The notes: a model not told the origin generated them from the letters alone. A stretch of DNA of 35,264 bases from Firmicutes bacterium UBA5389 (GCA_002409965.1 DHON01000115.1:1-35264); one strand, 5' to 3'; positions 14,654-24,068 are shown, counted from the first letter of the stretch. Numbers and translations are program-made.

Positions 14654-17600
14654 GTTGGTCTAGAAGACTATGGCGAACGCTGCCGATAGCGCTAGTGATA
14701 GTGCTTGCGGCGGCAACCGCGGCGTTTGCGGGTGAAGCGCCTACCAGCGTGAATGTTGAACAGGTTACTGGGTTCACGGCTGGTGTGTTCCCTGCGTACT
14801 GCGGATCGGGAGCGACCGTCCAGGTGAAGTTCGGGTACATATCGAATCCGGATAACCCTGGCACTACCGAGGCAAGAGTACTGTTGCTGGATGGCAGCGA
14901 TACGGAAGTCGGCAGTACCTTGTGGCATACAGTCCCCGATGGGGATAAGACAGCCCTGGGGGATTGGCAATCGCTTAACGTTGTGACGCCTACCGGCGCG
15001 CCGGACGCAACGCAGTACAAGATAGTGCTGCAGGTTGCCAACAGCAACAGCTCGCCGAACTGGGCCGAAGACATTCAGGCACCTGGCCTGGAGGTCGATC
15101 TGATAGGCCCCGGGCCGGTGTCCGGCGTCTACGTTACGGGCGGCGTGCCTACGAGCGATAACACGCCCCAGTTCATCTGGTCGGACGCCGCGGACGACCG
15201 TGCCGGCATCCGGTCCTACTGGGTGGAGGTGGACCATTCGCCAACGGCTCCGGCCAGCGCTGCGATGACCGACACCATGAGTGACGGCCATATCTGGACC
15301 AGCGGCGCATTGGCCGATGGCACCGATTGGTACTTCCACATCAGGGCGCAGGACAAGGCGTTCAACTACGGGGAGGCCGTAACGTTTGGGCCCTTCGAAG
15401 TGGATACGATGCCGCCGAGCGTTCCTACGAACCTAGTCGGCGCGATGGGTTCTGCGGATCTCCTCGGCAAGTGGAGGATGAACGACACCACCCCCACGGT
15501 CATCTGGGATGCTTCGACCGATGCGGGAGTGGGGCTGCACTCGACTCAGCCATACCAGGTCCAGATCGGGACCATGAGCACAACCTCGGACCTGGAGGGT
15601 CCTTCATTCGCGGCGGGTCCGACCTACACGGCGACCGGGCCGTTCGTTGAAGGAACTGAGTACTTTGTGCAGGTTCGCGCGCAGGATGCGCTCGGCAATT
15701 GGAGCGACTGGGTCTATAAGTCGTTCTTCCATGACCCGACTCCTCCCACCGATCCGTCCGCTATTGGGCTCACCAATTCGGTGGTGGTGGGCGCGGACAA
15801 CTGGACAAACGACTCGACTCCCGAGTTCACGTGGAACGACTCCACGGATACTCAGGCGATGCACGCTACGGCGCCGCACAATGTGAAGATCGGGACGCAG
15901 ACAGGCCTTAGCGACTTGCTCGGCGTCACCGGTACTGGCGACAGCCCGTATACGGCAGCCGACCTTGGGTGGACGACCGGGGACGAGTACTTCTTCAACG
16001 TGCAGGGCCAAGACGCGGCCGGGAACGTGAGCGCGTTTGAAGAATACAAGTTCAAGTTCGACGGCTTGGCTCCGACCTTTACGGACACCCCGGTAACGGG
16101 CACCGTTGGAGCCGGCGGTCATAGGTATACCAACGACACCACCCCGACGATCAGCTGGACCGCGGCAACCGATGTTGGTTCGGGGCTGGCGTCAGGCCCG
16201 AACGAGCCGTACGAGATCCGCATAGGGACAGACTACGGCCTGCAAGACGTGCTAACCCCTGCCACTAGCATCGTCAACTCGTATACTCCCGGCGGCGCGC
16301 TGGCGCTCACTAACGGCGTGACCTACTACATACAGGTTCGCGCCAAAGACGAGGCGGGCAACTGGAGCGAGTGGGCGGATTGCCAGGGAACGTTCATCTA
16401 CGACAACGCCGGGCCGAGCGTTCCTGCGAACCTAGTCGGGGCGACGGGTTCTCTAGGCCTCGGCAAGTGGAGGATGAACGACACCACCCCCACGGTCAAC
16501 TGGGATGCCTCGACCGATACGGGAGTGGGACTGCACGCGAGCCAGCCCTACGAGTTCCAGATAGGGTTAACCACAGGGGCGTCTGACCACGTGGCCTTAA
16601 CGCCCGTGAACGCGCTGACCTACACAGTGGATGCAGGCAAGGCCTTCACTCAAGGCACTGACTACTATGTGCAGGTGCGCGCGAAAGACGCTCTGAACAA
16701 CACCGGCGGCTGGCAGGAAGTCGTGTTCGTCCATGACGAGACTCCTCCCGCCGATCCGTCCAGTATTGGGCTTACCGATTCGGTGTTTACCCTCGGTAGC
16801 AACTGGACGAACGACTCGACTCCCGTGTTCACGTGGACCGATTCCACGGATGTTCAGGCGATTCACGCTACGGCTCCACACAGGGTGAAGATCGGGACGG
16901 CGACGACCCTTAGCGACTTGCTCGGCGTCACCGGCGCCGGCGACAGCCCGTATACGGCGGCCAACCTTGGGTGGACGACCGGGAACGAGTACTTCTTCAA
17001 CGTGCAGGGCCAAGACGCGGCTGGGAACGTGAGCGCGTTCGTAGAGTACGCGTTCAAGTTCGACGGCGCGGCTCCGGTCGTTACGGGCAGTCCGACGACG
17101 GGCGTTGTCGGAGCCGGCGGCCACAGATACACCAACCTCACCCAGCCGCCGATCAGCTGGACCGCGGCAACCGACGGCGATTCGGGGCTGGCGGGTACGC
17201 CGTACGAGATCCGTATAGGGACAGAGTACGGCCTGGACGATGTGCTAACCACTGCCACCAGCGTTGGCAGCCCGTATGCTCCTGGCGCCGCGTTGACGCT
17301 CAATAACGGCGTGACCTACTACATACAGGTTCGCGCCAAGGACGCAGTGGGCAACTGGAGCGCGTGGGCGGATTGCCAGGGAGCGTTCATCTACGATGAC
17401 CTAGCGCCGAGCGCGCCTGCAAACATCCGCGCGGCGACCGGCTCGGCAGGGGCCGCGCCGGACACGGCATGGCACACGCCGACGCAGCAACCGACGATCC
17501 AGTGGGACGCGTCGATCGACGCGGGCGTCGGGCTGCACGGGACGGCTCCCTATAAGATCAAGATAGGCACTACCTTGGGCGGAACTGAGACCTTGGGCGA

Positions 17601-20600
17601 GACCACTTGCTCGACCAACAGCTACGCCCTCGGGGTTGACCTGACTGCGGGAACCAAGTACTACGTTAACGTCACGGCTCTGGACGCTCTCGGCAATGAG
17701 ACGGGCTATCATCAGCGCGTGATGTACTATGACGTTACGCCTCCAGGCGATCCGGGCGCGCCGGAAGTGGGGACGGACTTCGGCGGCACGAGGTGGACCA
17801 ACGACCTGACGCCGCGGGTAGACTGGGGTAACTCCACCGATACGGCACCCGGCGAGATGCACCAGACCGAACGCTACACTCTGAAGATAGGGTCGACCTC
17901 TGGCGCCGTCGATATTCTTGGCGAGACGTTCGTAACATCGGTCATGTATATTCCGAGCAGCGACCTGTCGCTGACGACCGGGGATACGTATTACGTGAAC
18001 GTCAAGGCCAAGGACGCGGCGAACATCGAGAATACCTTTGGGTATGTCCAGGGTACGTTCAAGTTCGACAACACGCCTCCGACGATTGCGGGAACTCCGA
18101 TGCTGAAGGCCGGGAGCCCCGCGGTCATCCGGGAGAGCGTGGTATACACCAACGCCGTAACGCCCGACCTCGACTGGGAAGACGGCAATGACGGCGTGGG
18201 AGTCGGACTGCCCACTACCGGGGCGTATGAGGTCAAGGTAGGCTCGACCTCGGGCGGCCTCGACATGCTGGCCGTTACGGCCACGGACGACAGCGAACTC
18301 GACCACGCGGGTCTTGCCCCGATGACGAACGGGAACACCTACCACGTCAGCGTGCGGGTCCAGGACCAGCTCGCTAACTGGTCCGCCACAGCGGATCCGT
18401 GGTATGTGGGATCGTTCGTGTTCGATAACGAGGGCCCGACGCCTCCTGGTACTCCCACGACAGGGGTACTTCATGGCGCAACCTACTACACGGACGACCT
18501 GACGCCGCAGATCGACTGGGCGGCTTCGACGGACGCCCTGTCGGGCATGCCTACGACTGGGGCCTATGAGATCAAGATCGGATCCACCCAGGACGCATCC
18601 GATGTCCTTCTTGCCACGCTGGTGGACTCGAACACGTATACCCCAGGCGGCGACCTCGTTCTGACTGATGGGAATACGTACTACATCAGCGTCCGTGCGT
18701 TCGACGCTCTCGGCAACCTATCGCATGCCGCTGACCCGTGGGTTCGCGGAGAGTTCGTATACGACTCGGGAGCGCCGCAATTCGCGAACGCGGTACCGGT
18801 GGATGGCTATGAGACCAACGAGCCGAACCCGGCCATATCCATCGACATAACCGATGCCGGGTCCGGAGTGGACAGCACGACCATCTATTGGACGGTAACG
18901 CACGTTCTTACTTCGACTGATGTCGACACGACGGACTCGTGGGCTGATCCGACGGCAACGTGCGCTCTGACCACTCCGCTCACGACCGTTGCCCAAGAGG
19001 GCGCCTATTCGATACAGGTCGTGGCGGATGATAGTCTAGGGAACCATGGCGAGTATCCCGTGGGCACATGGGAGTTCGTGTTCGACATGACCCCGCCGAC
19101 GCTGGATAGCAGCACGGTGTCGACGCTTGGTGACTTGGCTACGCCGTACGTCGATGCAGACGGGAAGGTCTACACCAACACCAATATGCCAACGCTCACC
19201 TTCAACGTCGCGGATGCGTTGAGCGGGTTCGATGGTGATGGGCATGGCGAAATCGTCGTGAAGGACAAGTCCGAGAACACGGTATCTGGCATTCCGGGCT
19301 GGACGCCTAATGGGTTGACTGCCACGGCAACATGGTCTCCTATGGGTCCGATGGCCGACGGCGAGTATACCGCCACTCTGACTGTCGACGACGATGCGGA
19401 GAACGAAGCGGTGTTCACGTACACCTTCCGTATCGACCGTCATTCCCCCTACCCCGTTGCTTCGGGCAGCATCTGGGCCGGCAACCAGAGTGCAGCGAAT
19501 AGCAACTGGTATACCAACTCCAGAAGGCCGACATGGCACTGGGGGAACCCCGGCGATCCGGATGTTGAAATGGGAGTGCCGGGTTCACAGATCAAGAACT
19601 ACGACCTATACCTGGTGAAGAATAAGGGTATAGGGGAGACCACAGTAGATGCGACCCTTGGCGGCACGAACGGGGTGCCTATAGTGGTGCCTACCTCCGA
19701 GACAGACTGGGAGGTTTGGCAGCCCGCGGGCGACCTGCCGCTGGTCGCGGGCGATGAGATCGGCGTCTACATCAGGGCGCGCGACAACGCGACGAACAAG
19801 ACCGCGTATGTCGATCCGCCTCTGATCTTCGATCCCGATCCGCCGGCCGTGCCGGGCACACCTACCACGACGACTCCGACGGTCGATAGAACTCCCACAT
19901 GGAGTTGGGCTGGTTCGACCGACGCGATCTCTGGCGTGGACGAGTACCACATCCAGATCAGGCACTTCGGCACCGCTGACTGGGACGTCCTCGATACCGT
20001 CCTGGATATCCCGGATAGCTTGACTCCTACCGATCCGCAGACCTGGACGCAGGGCCTTTCGCTTGCGGACGGACAATACGAAATCCGCGTGCGGGCTATG
20101 GACGTGGCCGGGAACTACTCCGATTGGTCCGGCATCGGCAGCGTCACAGTCGATGCGACGCCTCCTGCGGCCCCTGCGATTCAGGCGCTTGATCCGGGCT
20201 ACACAACGAGCCCGATAACGATCAACTGGAACGATGTAACCGATGGAAGCAATGCGATTACGTACGTTCTGCAGTACGCGGACAACGCCGGGTTCGACGT
20301 CGCGACTTCCGTGCCGCGTGCGACATCGGACTACCCGTTCTCGTTCCCAGACGAGCTCGAGTACTGGTTCCGCGTAAAGACGATCTCCACGGTCAACGTT
20401 GGCGAGACCAAGGAAAGCGGTTGGTCGCCGATAGTATCGACTATCTTCGATCATACCGGTCCTGACGCTCCCGAGTTGATGCTGCTGACGCCTCATCCGA
20501 CTAACCAGTCGCCTCAGACGTGGAGCTGGACTGCTCCCGCCGGCGCGACGCGTTACGAGGTGCAGGCAGACGACGATGCGTGGATCAACGTCAACGACAC

Positions 20601-23010
20601 GCGCACATACCAGACCACGTTCAATACGACAGGAACTCACTACTTCAGGGTCAGGGCCTACGATTGGCTCGATAACGAAGGCCCTGTAGTGGAAGGCACT
20701 GTTGAAGTAGACGTGACCGCGCCTGACGTGCCCACGGGGCTTACAGTGGTATCGCCGACGACCGACAAGACCCCAACGTGGAGCTGGACCGCTGTAAGCG
20801 GCGCCGCGGGCTACGAGATTCGCCTCGACGAGACGATAATCAGAGACGTGGCAACCGCTGTTAGCTACACCCACGCCGAGGAGCTTGGCGACAGGGGGCA
20901 TACGCTCGAAGTCAGGTCCTACGATACGCTGGGCAACAAGAGCGCCTGGTGCGCGCCTGTGACAGTCACAGTCGACACCCTGCCTCCTGCGGCGCCTGCG
21001 ATCCAGGCGCTTGACCCGGGCTACAAGACAAGCCCGATAACGATCAACTGGAACGACGTAACCGACGGAGCCAATGCGATCGCCTACGTCCTGGAGTACG
21101 CGGACAACGCCGGGTTCAGCGGCGCGACTTCCGTGCCGTGTGGGATATCGAACTACCCGTTCTCGTTCCCAGACGAGCTCGAGTACTGGTTCCGTGTAAA
21201 GACGATCTCCACGGTCAACGTTGGCGAGACCAAGGAGAGCGGTTGGTCGCCGATAGTATCCACTATCTACGATCACACCGGTCCCGCAGCTCCTGTGCTG
21301 ATGCTGCTGACGCCCGATCCTACGAACGAGTCGCCGCAGACATGGAGCTGGAGCGCTCCCGCCGGCGCGACGCGTTACGAGGTGAAGGCGGACGACGGTG
21401 CGTGGATCAACGTCGACGACACGCGCACATACCAGACGACGTTTGCTACGACCGGAACCCACACCTTCAAGGTGAAAGCCTACGACTGGCTGGACAACGA
21501 GGGCCCTGAGGTCGCGGTCACTGTCTACGTAGACCTCGCGGCGCCTGCCGTTCCGACAGGCTTGGAGCTCACTGAACCTGCCGGCATGAACATCGGCGGA
21601 GCGCTCTACACAGCCGACGAGACGCCCAAGGTGAAGTGGGATGCTGTAGGCGACGCCGATCTCGATCACTATGTTGTGGAGATCGACGGACAGGCATGGA
21701 TCACCGTGCTTGCCCCAGACACGTCCTACACGTTCAGCGAAGGTCTGGCCGACGGCGACCACACTGTGAAAGTCAAGGCAGTAGACGAGCTCGGCAATGA
21801 CAGCGATTACTCTGACCCGCTGCACTTCACAGTCGACACCACGCCTCCGGCAGTGCCCGGAATGCCTCAGACCACGAGCCCTACGAAGAACCAGAGTCCT
21901 GTGTGGACATGGGGCACGGTTGCTGACGCAGCCAAGTACCGCGTGTTCGAGGATGAGGTCGACAAGGGCTTCGTGACTGCGACTACCTACACATCGGATA
22001 ACCTGGCAGAAGGAACTCACTACCTGCAGGTGACCGCGCTCGACGCGCTCAGCAACGAGAGCGCCAAGTCGGAAGCCGGCTACGTAGTGATCGACCTGAC
22101 GCCTCCGGGAGCTCCGGTGATGAAGACTCTACCTCGGTTCACCAACGCTGCGACGGTGAGGTTCGAATGGACCAAGTCGTCTGCGGACACCGATCACTAC
22201 GAGATCAGCTACAGCGTGGACGGCGGCGAGGAGTGGAGTGCTCCGCTCGAACTCGCGGGCGAGTTCTTCGTAGTGGGTATCGAGGACGTTGCGGACGGAG
22301 TGGCGGTTTCGGGCAGGGTCAGAGCCTACGATGAGGTCGGAAACGTGTCGGCATGGTCCGATGGGCTGCTAGGCGCGCCGATCGCGTCGACCATAGTGGA
22401 CAGGACTGGCCCCGTGGTTGCCATAACAAACCCAACGGAGCCTGTGTTCACCAACGCGGCCACGTTCACCTATGAGTGGACGGCCATCGATGCGGGCTGC
22501 GGTGTGAGAGGCTATACGGTCGTGTTCAACGGCGGCAAGCACGAGGTCACGGAGACCAGCGACGACGACAAGTACGCATACGAGGGCACCCTGAACGAAG
22601 GCGACAACACCTTCGAAGTGGTGGCCGTCGATAACCTGGGCAACAAGAGCGCGGTGGTCGCTAAAGCGTCCGTGGTCAAGCAGGTGAAGCCTCAGATCGG
22701 CTTGGTGCAGCCCATGCCTGGCGGTAGATACAAGATCAACGAGATCTCTACCATCGCGTTCATGGTAACAGGGTTGTATGAGGCACCGATCCAAGTGAGC
22801 GTCAACAATGAAGTCCTCGATCCATGGCGCATCGTGACTGTAGTGAACGAGCCCACGCTAGCCAAGTTCTACGTCCTGCTGGACGGCGAAGTGCTACTGC
22901 CGGGCCCAATGGCCGTCACGATTACGGTCGGATCGGCGACTGTCACGCACAACTACACGGTAGACTCGGAGCGCAGCGGATTCGGGTTCGGCCGTCTGCG
23001 CCTGTGGTAA
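14650..23010 (+). CDS. Giant secreted FN3/Ig-like repeat protein, cassette 1 (2786 residues), C-terminal GFGFGRLR tag
   Basis: A signal peptide (MSWSRR..., cleavage near AAFAG at about residue 27) is followed by a separate beta-rich N-terminal domain (about 28-155). Next come about 24 tandem domains of 80-130 residues. Each opens with a T-x-x-TP-x-x-W strand, has a central Y-x-V-x-I/V strand and an A-x-D-x-x-GN-x-S-x-W strand, and is joined by a D-x-TPP-x-P linker; this is the fibronectin-III/bacterial Ig-like pattern. Residues about 2680-2786 form a C-terminal domain (INEISTIAFMVTG ... AKFYVLLDG) shared with the other two large proteins and ending RSGFGFGRLRLW. There is no LPXTG, SLH, dockerin or terminal membrane helix. 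It is probably a long surface stalk or adhesin. Downstream is its lipoprotein partner. The domain fold is well supported; the role is inference. Confidence 0.85.
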   Translation: MSWSRRLWRTLPIALVIVLAAATAAFAGEAPTSVNVEQVTGFTAGVFPAYCGSGATVQVKFGYISNPDNPGTTEARVLLLDGSDTEVGSTLWHTVPDGDKTALGDWQSLNVVTPTGAPDATQYKIVLQVANSNSSPNWAEDIQAPGLEVDLIGPGPVSGVYVTGGVPTSDNTPQFIWSDAADDRAGIRSYWVEVDHSPTAPASAAMTDTMSDGHIWTSGALADGTDWYFHIRAQDKAFNYGEAVTFGPFEVDTMPPSVPTNLVGAMGSADLLGKWRMNDTTPTVIWDASTDAGVGLHSTQPYQVQIGTMSTTSDLEGPSFAAGPTYTATGPFVEGTEYFVQVRAQDALGNWSDWVYKSFFHDPTPPTDPSAIGLTNSVVVGADNWTNDSTPEFTWNDSTDTQAMHATAPHNVKIGTQTGLSDLLGVTGTGDSPYTAADLGWTTGDEYFFNVQGQDAAGNVSAFEEYKFKFDGLAPTFTDTPVTGTVGAGGHRYTNDTTPTISWTAATDVGSGLASGPNEPYEIRIGTDYGLQDVLTPATSIVNSYTPGGALALTNGVTYYIQVRAKDEAGNWSEWADCQGTFIYDNAGPSVPANLVGATGSLGLGKWRMNDTTPTVNWDASTDTGVGLHASQPYEFQIGLTTGASDHVALTPVNALTYTVDAGKAFTQGTDYYVQVRAKDALNNTGGWQEVVFVHDETPPADPSSIGLTDSVFTLGSNWTNDSTPVFTWTDSTDVQAIHATAPHRVKIGTATTLSDLLGVTGAGDSPYTAANLGWTTGNEYFFNVQGQDAAGNVSAFVEYAFKFDGAAPVVTGSPTTGVVGAGGHRYTNLTQPPISWTAATDGDSGLAGTPYEIRIGTEYGLDDVLTTATSVGSPYAPGAALTLNNGVTYYIQVRAKDAVGNWSAWADCQGAFIYDDLAPSAPANIRAATGSAGAAPDTAWHTPTQQPTIQWDASIDAGVGLHGTAPYKIKIGTTLGGTETLGETTCSTNSYALGVDLTAGTKYYVNVTALDALGNETGYHQRVMYYDVTPPGDPGAPEVGTDFGGTRWTNDLTPRVDWGNSTDTAPGEMHQTERYTLKIGSTSGAVDILGETFVTSVMYIPSSDLSLTTGDTYYVNVKAKDAANIENTFGYVQGTFKFDNTPPTIAGTPMLKAGSPAVIRESVVYTNAVTPDLDWEDGNDGVGVGLPTTGAYEVKVGSTSGGLDMLAVTATDDSELDHAGLAPMTNGNTYHVSVRVQDQLANWSATADPWYVGSFVFDNEGPTPPGTPTTGVLHGATYYTDDLTPQIDWAASTDALSGMPTTGAYEIKIGSTQDASDVLLATLVDSNTYTPGGDLVLTDGNTYYISVRAFDALGNLSHAADPWVRGEFVYDSGAPQFANAVPVDGYETNEPNPAISIDITDAGSGVDSTTIYWTVTHVLTSTDVDTTDSWADPTATCALTTPLTTVAQEGAYSIQVVADDSLGNHGEYPVGTWEFVFDMTPPTLDSSTVSTLGDLATPYVDADGKVYTNTNMPTLTFNVADALSGFDGDGHGEIVVKDKSENTVSGIPGWTPNGLTATATWSPMGPMADGEYTATLTVDDDAENEAVFTYTFRIDRHSPYPVASGSIWAGNQSAANSNWYTNSRRPTWHWGNPGDPDVEMGVPGSQIKNYDLYLVKNKGIGETTVDATLGGTNGVPIVVPTSETDWEVWQPAGDLPLVAGDEIGVYIRARDNATNKTAYVDPPLIFDPDPPAVPGTPTTTTPTVDRTPTWSWAGSTDAISGVDEYHIQIRHFGTADWDVLDTVLDIPDSLTPTDPQTWTQGLSLADGQYEIRVRAMDVAGNYSDWSGIGSVTVDATPPAAPAIQALDPGYTTSPITINWNDVTDGSNAITYVLQYADNAGFDVATSVPRATSDYPFSFPDELEYWFRVKTISTVNVGETKESGWSPIVSTIFDHTGPDAPELMLLTPHPTNQSPQTWSWTAPAGATRYEVQADDDAWINVNDTRTYQTTFNTTGTHYFRVRAYDWLDNEGPVVEGTVEVDVTAPDVPTGLTVVSPTTDKTPTWSWTAVSGAAGYEIRLDETIIRDVATAVSYTHAEELGDRGHTLEVRSYDTLGNKSAWCAPVTVTVDTLPPAAPAIQALDPGYKTSPITINWNDVTDGANAIAYVLEYADNAGFSGATSVPCGISNYPFSFPDELEYWFRVKTISTVNVGETKESGWSPIVSTIYDHTGPAAPVLMLLTPDPTNESPQTWSWSAPAGATRYEVKADDGAWINVDDTRTYQTTFATTGTHTFKVKAYDWLDNEGPEVAVTVYVDLAAPAVPTGLELTEPAGMNIGGALYTADETPKVKWDAVGDADLDHYVVEIDGQAWITVLAPDTSYTFSEGLADGDHTVKVKAVDELGNDSDYSDPLHFTVDTTPPAVPGMPQTTSPTKNQSPVWTWGTVADAAKYRVFEDEVDKGFVTATTYTSDNLAEGTHYLQVTALDALSNESAKSEAGYVVIDLTPPGAPVMKTLPRFTNAATVRFEWTKSSADTDHYEISYSVDGGEEWSAPLELAGEFFVVGIEDVADGVAVSGRVRAYDEVGNVSAWSDGLLGAPIASTIVDRTGPVVAITNPTEPVFTNAATFTYEWTAIDAGCGVRGYTVVFNGGKHEVTETSDDDKYAYEGTLNEGDNTFEVVAVDNLGNKSAVVAKASVVKQVKPQIGLVQPMPGGRYKINEISTIAFMVTGLYEAPIQVSVNNEVLDPWRIVTVVNEPTLAKFYVLLDGEVLLPGPMAVTITVGSATVTHNYTVDSERSGFGFGRLRLW
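15418..17400 (+). repeat. Tandem duplication of a three-domain unit (~1.0 kb) within the first large gene
   Basis: Three consecutive domains beginning at about 15418 are repeated beginning at about 16414, an offset of 996-1002 bases. Landmarks are TGGAGGATGAACGACACC at 15471 and 16467, and GCCGGCGG at 16111 and 17113. Long stretches are nearly identical at DNA level, including synonymous positions, so the duplication is recent compared with the other domains. Confidence 0.8.
20155..21540 (+). repeat. Internal duplication with ~822-base offset in the first large gene
   Basis: Two consecutive domains at about 20155-20720 recur at about 20977-21540. The match starts around CAGGCGCTTGA (20182 and 21004) and runs through GCGTGGATCAACGTC. 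An unrelated-looking third domain (about 20721-20976) lies between the copies. Identity is high at DNA level. Confidence 0.78.
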
Positions 23011-23033
23011 AGGGTAGCAGAGCAGAACGGAGT

Positions 23034-23057
23034 CCGGGCGGGGTTCGCCCCGCCCGG
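23034..23057 (+). other. Very stable TTCG-capped hairpin between the large gene and its lipoprotein gene
   Basis: CCGGGCGGGG (23034-23043) pairs perfectly with CCCCGCCCGG (23048-23057) around a TTCG tetraloop, the most stable loop class in RNA. It lies 23 bases after the stop of the large gene and 50 before the lipoprotein start. No U-run follows, so it more likely protects the mRNA end or lowers read-through than terminates outright. Confidence 0.65.
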
Positions 23058-23107
23058 GCCCCAAGACATGGCCGAACGAATGCGCCTGCAGAGGAGGGTT
23101 GACCATA

Positions 23108-23749
23108 ATGACAAAGCGAATCGCAATCCTCGCGGTTCTCGTAGCTCTCGCGGTGGCGCTTGCCGGTTGCGGGATCAAGCCCCCGATCCAGTGGGACGAG
23201 ACGGAGGAACGCGCGCGAGTGCTTGAGGCGATGAACGGCTGGGTTGATGGCGTAGAGGCCTACAACGTCGACGCCATGGCCGGCAACGGGATACTGGCCG
23301 CGGGGTTCGAGCTTACCATCAAGGAAGGGTCGTCAAGCGGATACACGAAGGACGCGGCCGTGCTCAAGAGCGAGCTTAACGCCGATGCCGGTAACCAGGC
23401 TGACTACCGCAAGCCCGCGAACGGTTATGTCCTGCGTCTGGACATCGACAACGCGGCGGGCGTTGTGGGCTACGATGATGTGAACGCCTGGACAATCGTC
23501 TCGATCAACAAGACCAACGCCGAAGTCGTAGGCAAGTTCGAGGTCTACGAGAAAGCGGCGGTCCGGCCGACATGGTGGCAGAGCGATACCGGGAACATTG
23601 AGGTAACTCTGGTCCGAACGCCGAACGCGTGGAAGATGACCAACATGACGATCAAGTTCGATGTGTTTGGTACCTTGGCGCTCGGCACTGGGGTGCCGGA
23701 GATAGAGGGCTTCGCCTTCGGGAATCCCAGGGCGATATTCGGCTGGTAG
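23108..23749 (+). CDS. Small NTF2-like lipoprotein, cassette 1, with tag-like C-terminus
   Basis: A 213-residue lipoprotein with lipobox LAGC; the Cys is about residue 21. After a short linker the domain begins ARVLEAMNGWVDGVEAYNVDAM and ends NAWKMTNMTIKF. This opening helix, with a final W-K-(hydrophobic) strand, is typical of NTF2/SnoaL-like cone folds. Conserved with its paralogue at 32079 are YTKD, GY-(V/x)-LRLDID, DDVNAWT and K-FEVYEK with WW-x-SD. The C-terminus FAFGNPRAIFGW is a variant of the GFGFGR...W tag of the large proteins. ATG 23108 has GAGGAGGGT at 23091-23099. It is probably anchored in a membrane and works with the large protein encoded upstream. The fold is likely; the ligand is unknown. 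Confidence 0.75.
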   Translation: MTKRIAILAVLVALAVALAGCGIKPPIQWDETEERARVLEAMNGWVDGVEAYNVDAMAGNGILAAGFELTIKEGSSSGYTKDAAVLKSELNADAGNQADYRKPANGYVLRLDIDNAAGVVGYDDVNAWTIVSINKTNAEVVGKFEVYEKAAVRPTWWQSDTGNIEVTLVRTPNAWKMTNMTIKFDVFGTLALGTGVPEIEGFAFGNPRAIFGW

Positions 23750-23805
23750 ACCCGGGCATCGAAGATGTCTTGGTTTGAGCAGATCTGAATAGGGACTAGC
23801 GGGGG

Positions 23806-23831
23806 GCGGGCGCGCGTGCGCTCGCTTCTCT
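23806..23831 (+). terminator. Probable intrinsic terminator after the first lipoprotein gene
   Basis: GCGGGCGC (23806-23813) pairs with GCGCTCGC (23818-23825), with one G-U pair, around a GCGT loop. TTCTCT follows. It lies 57 bases after the stop at 23749. Confidence 0.5.
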
Positions 23832-23939
23832 GCCGTACATGGAAGGCGGGAAGTAGCTACATGATTGGCAGGAACAGACGCAAATGCACCGAACAGGAGC
23901 GCATGACCCGCACGATTTTTGCATGACGGGGTCCTGTCA

Positions 23940-23976
23940 TTGAAGGATTATGCCACCAAGGGCAGTATAATTGCCC
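23940..23976 (+). promoter_or_regulatory. Candidate promoter of cassette 2 with palindromic operator over the -10
   Basis: A perfect TATAAT (23966-23971) is exactly framed by the inverted repeat GGGCA-N7-TGCCC (23960-23964 and 23972-23976). A TTGAAG -35-like hexamer is at 23940-23945, with a 20-base spacer that is longer than optimal. A protein bound to the palindrome would block the -10. This is not recognised as a known operator. Confidence 0.4.
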
Positions 23977-24068
23977 CATACGATGGCAATCGACGACAAC
24001 GCAAGCAATCGCTCGACTCATCTTCCGTTCACTCGGACACCCGCCCGAGGACTCTCAAGAAGGGAGCT

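Larger units (their letters stand above)
23750..24068 (+). other. Gene-free interval between cassettes 1 and 2
   Basis: It contains a hairpin terminator candidate (23806-23831), a -10-like palindrome (23960-23976) and the shared leader segment (24047-24067, identical to 14617-14637). I see no gene. Confidence 0.5.

Noticed and set aside
19606..22020. Antisense open frame of 804 codons opposite the first giant gene
   Set aside because: It lies wholly inside the sense gene, has no signal peptide, domain or ribosome binding site, and its apparent repeats simply mirror the sense repeats. It is open because the GC-rich sense codons avoid the complements of stop codons.
14650..23010. CRISPR array, suggested by many regular repeats
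   Set aside because: The repeats are in-frame protein domains of 80-130 residues that vary like coding sequence; there are no short identical repeats with unique spacers and no cas genes.
22966..23010. PEP-CTERM, LPXTG or type IX sorting signal at the C-terminus of the large protein
   Set aside because: There is no PEP or LPXTG motif, no transmembrane helix followed by basic residues, and the conserved tag sequence differs from type IX C-terminal domains.
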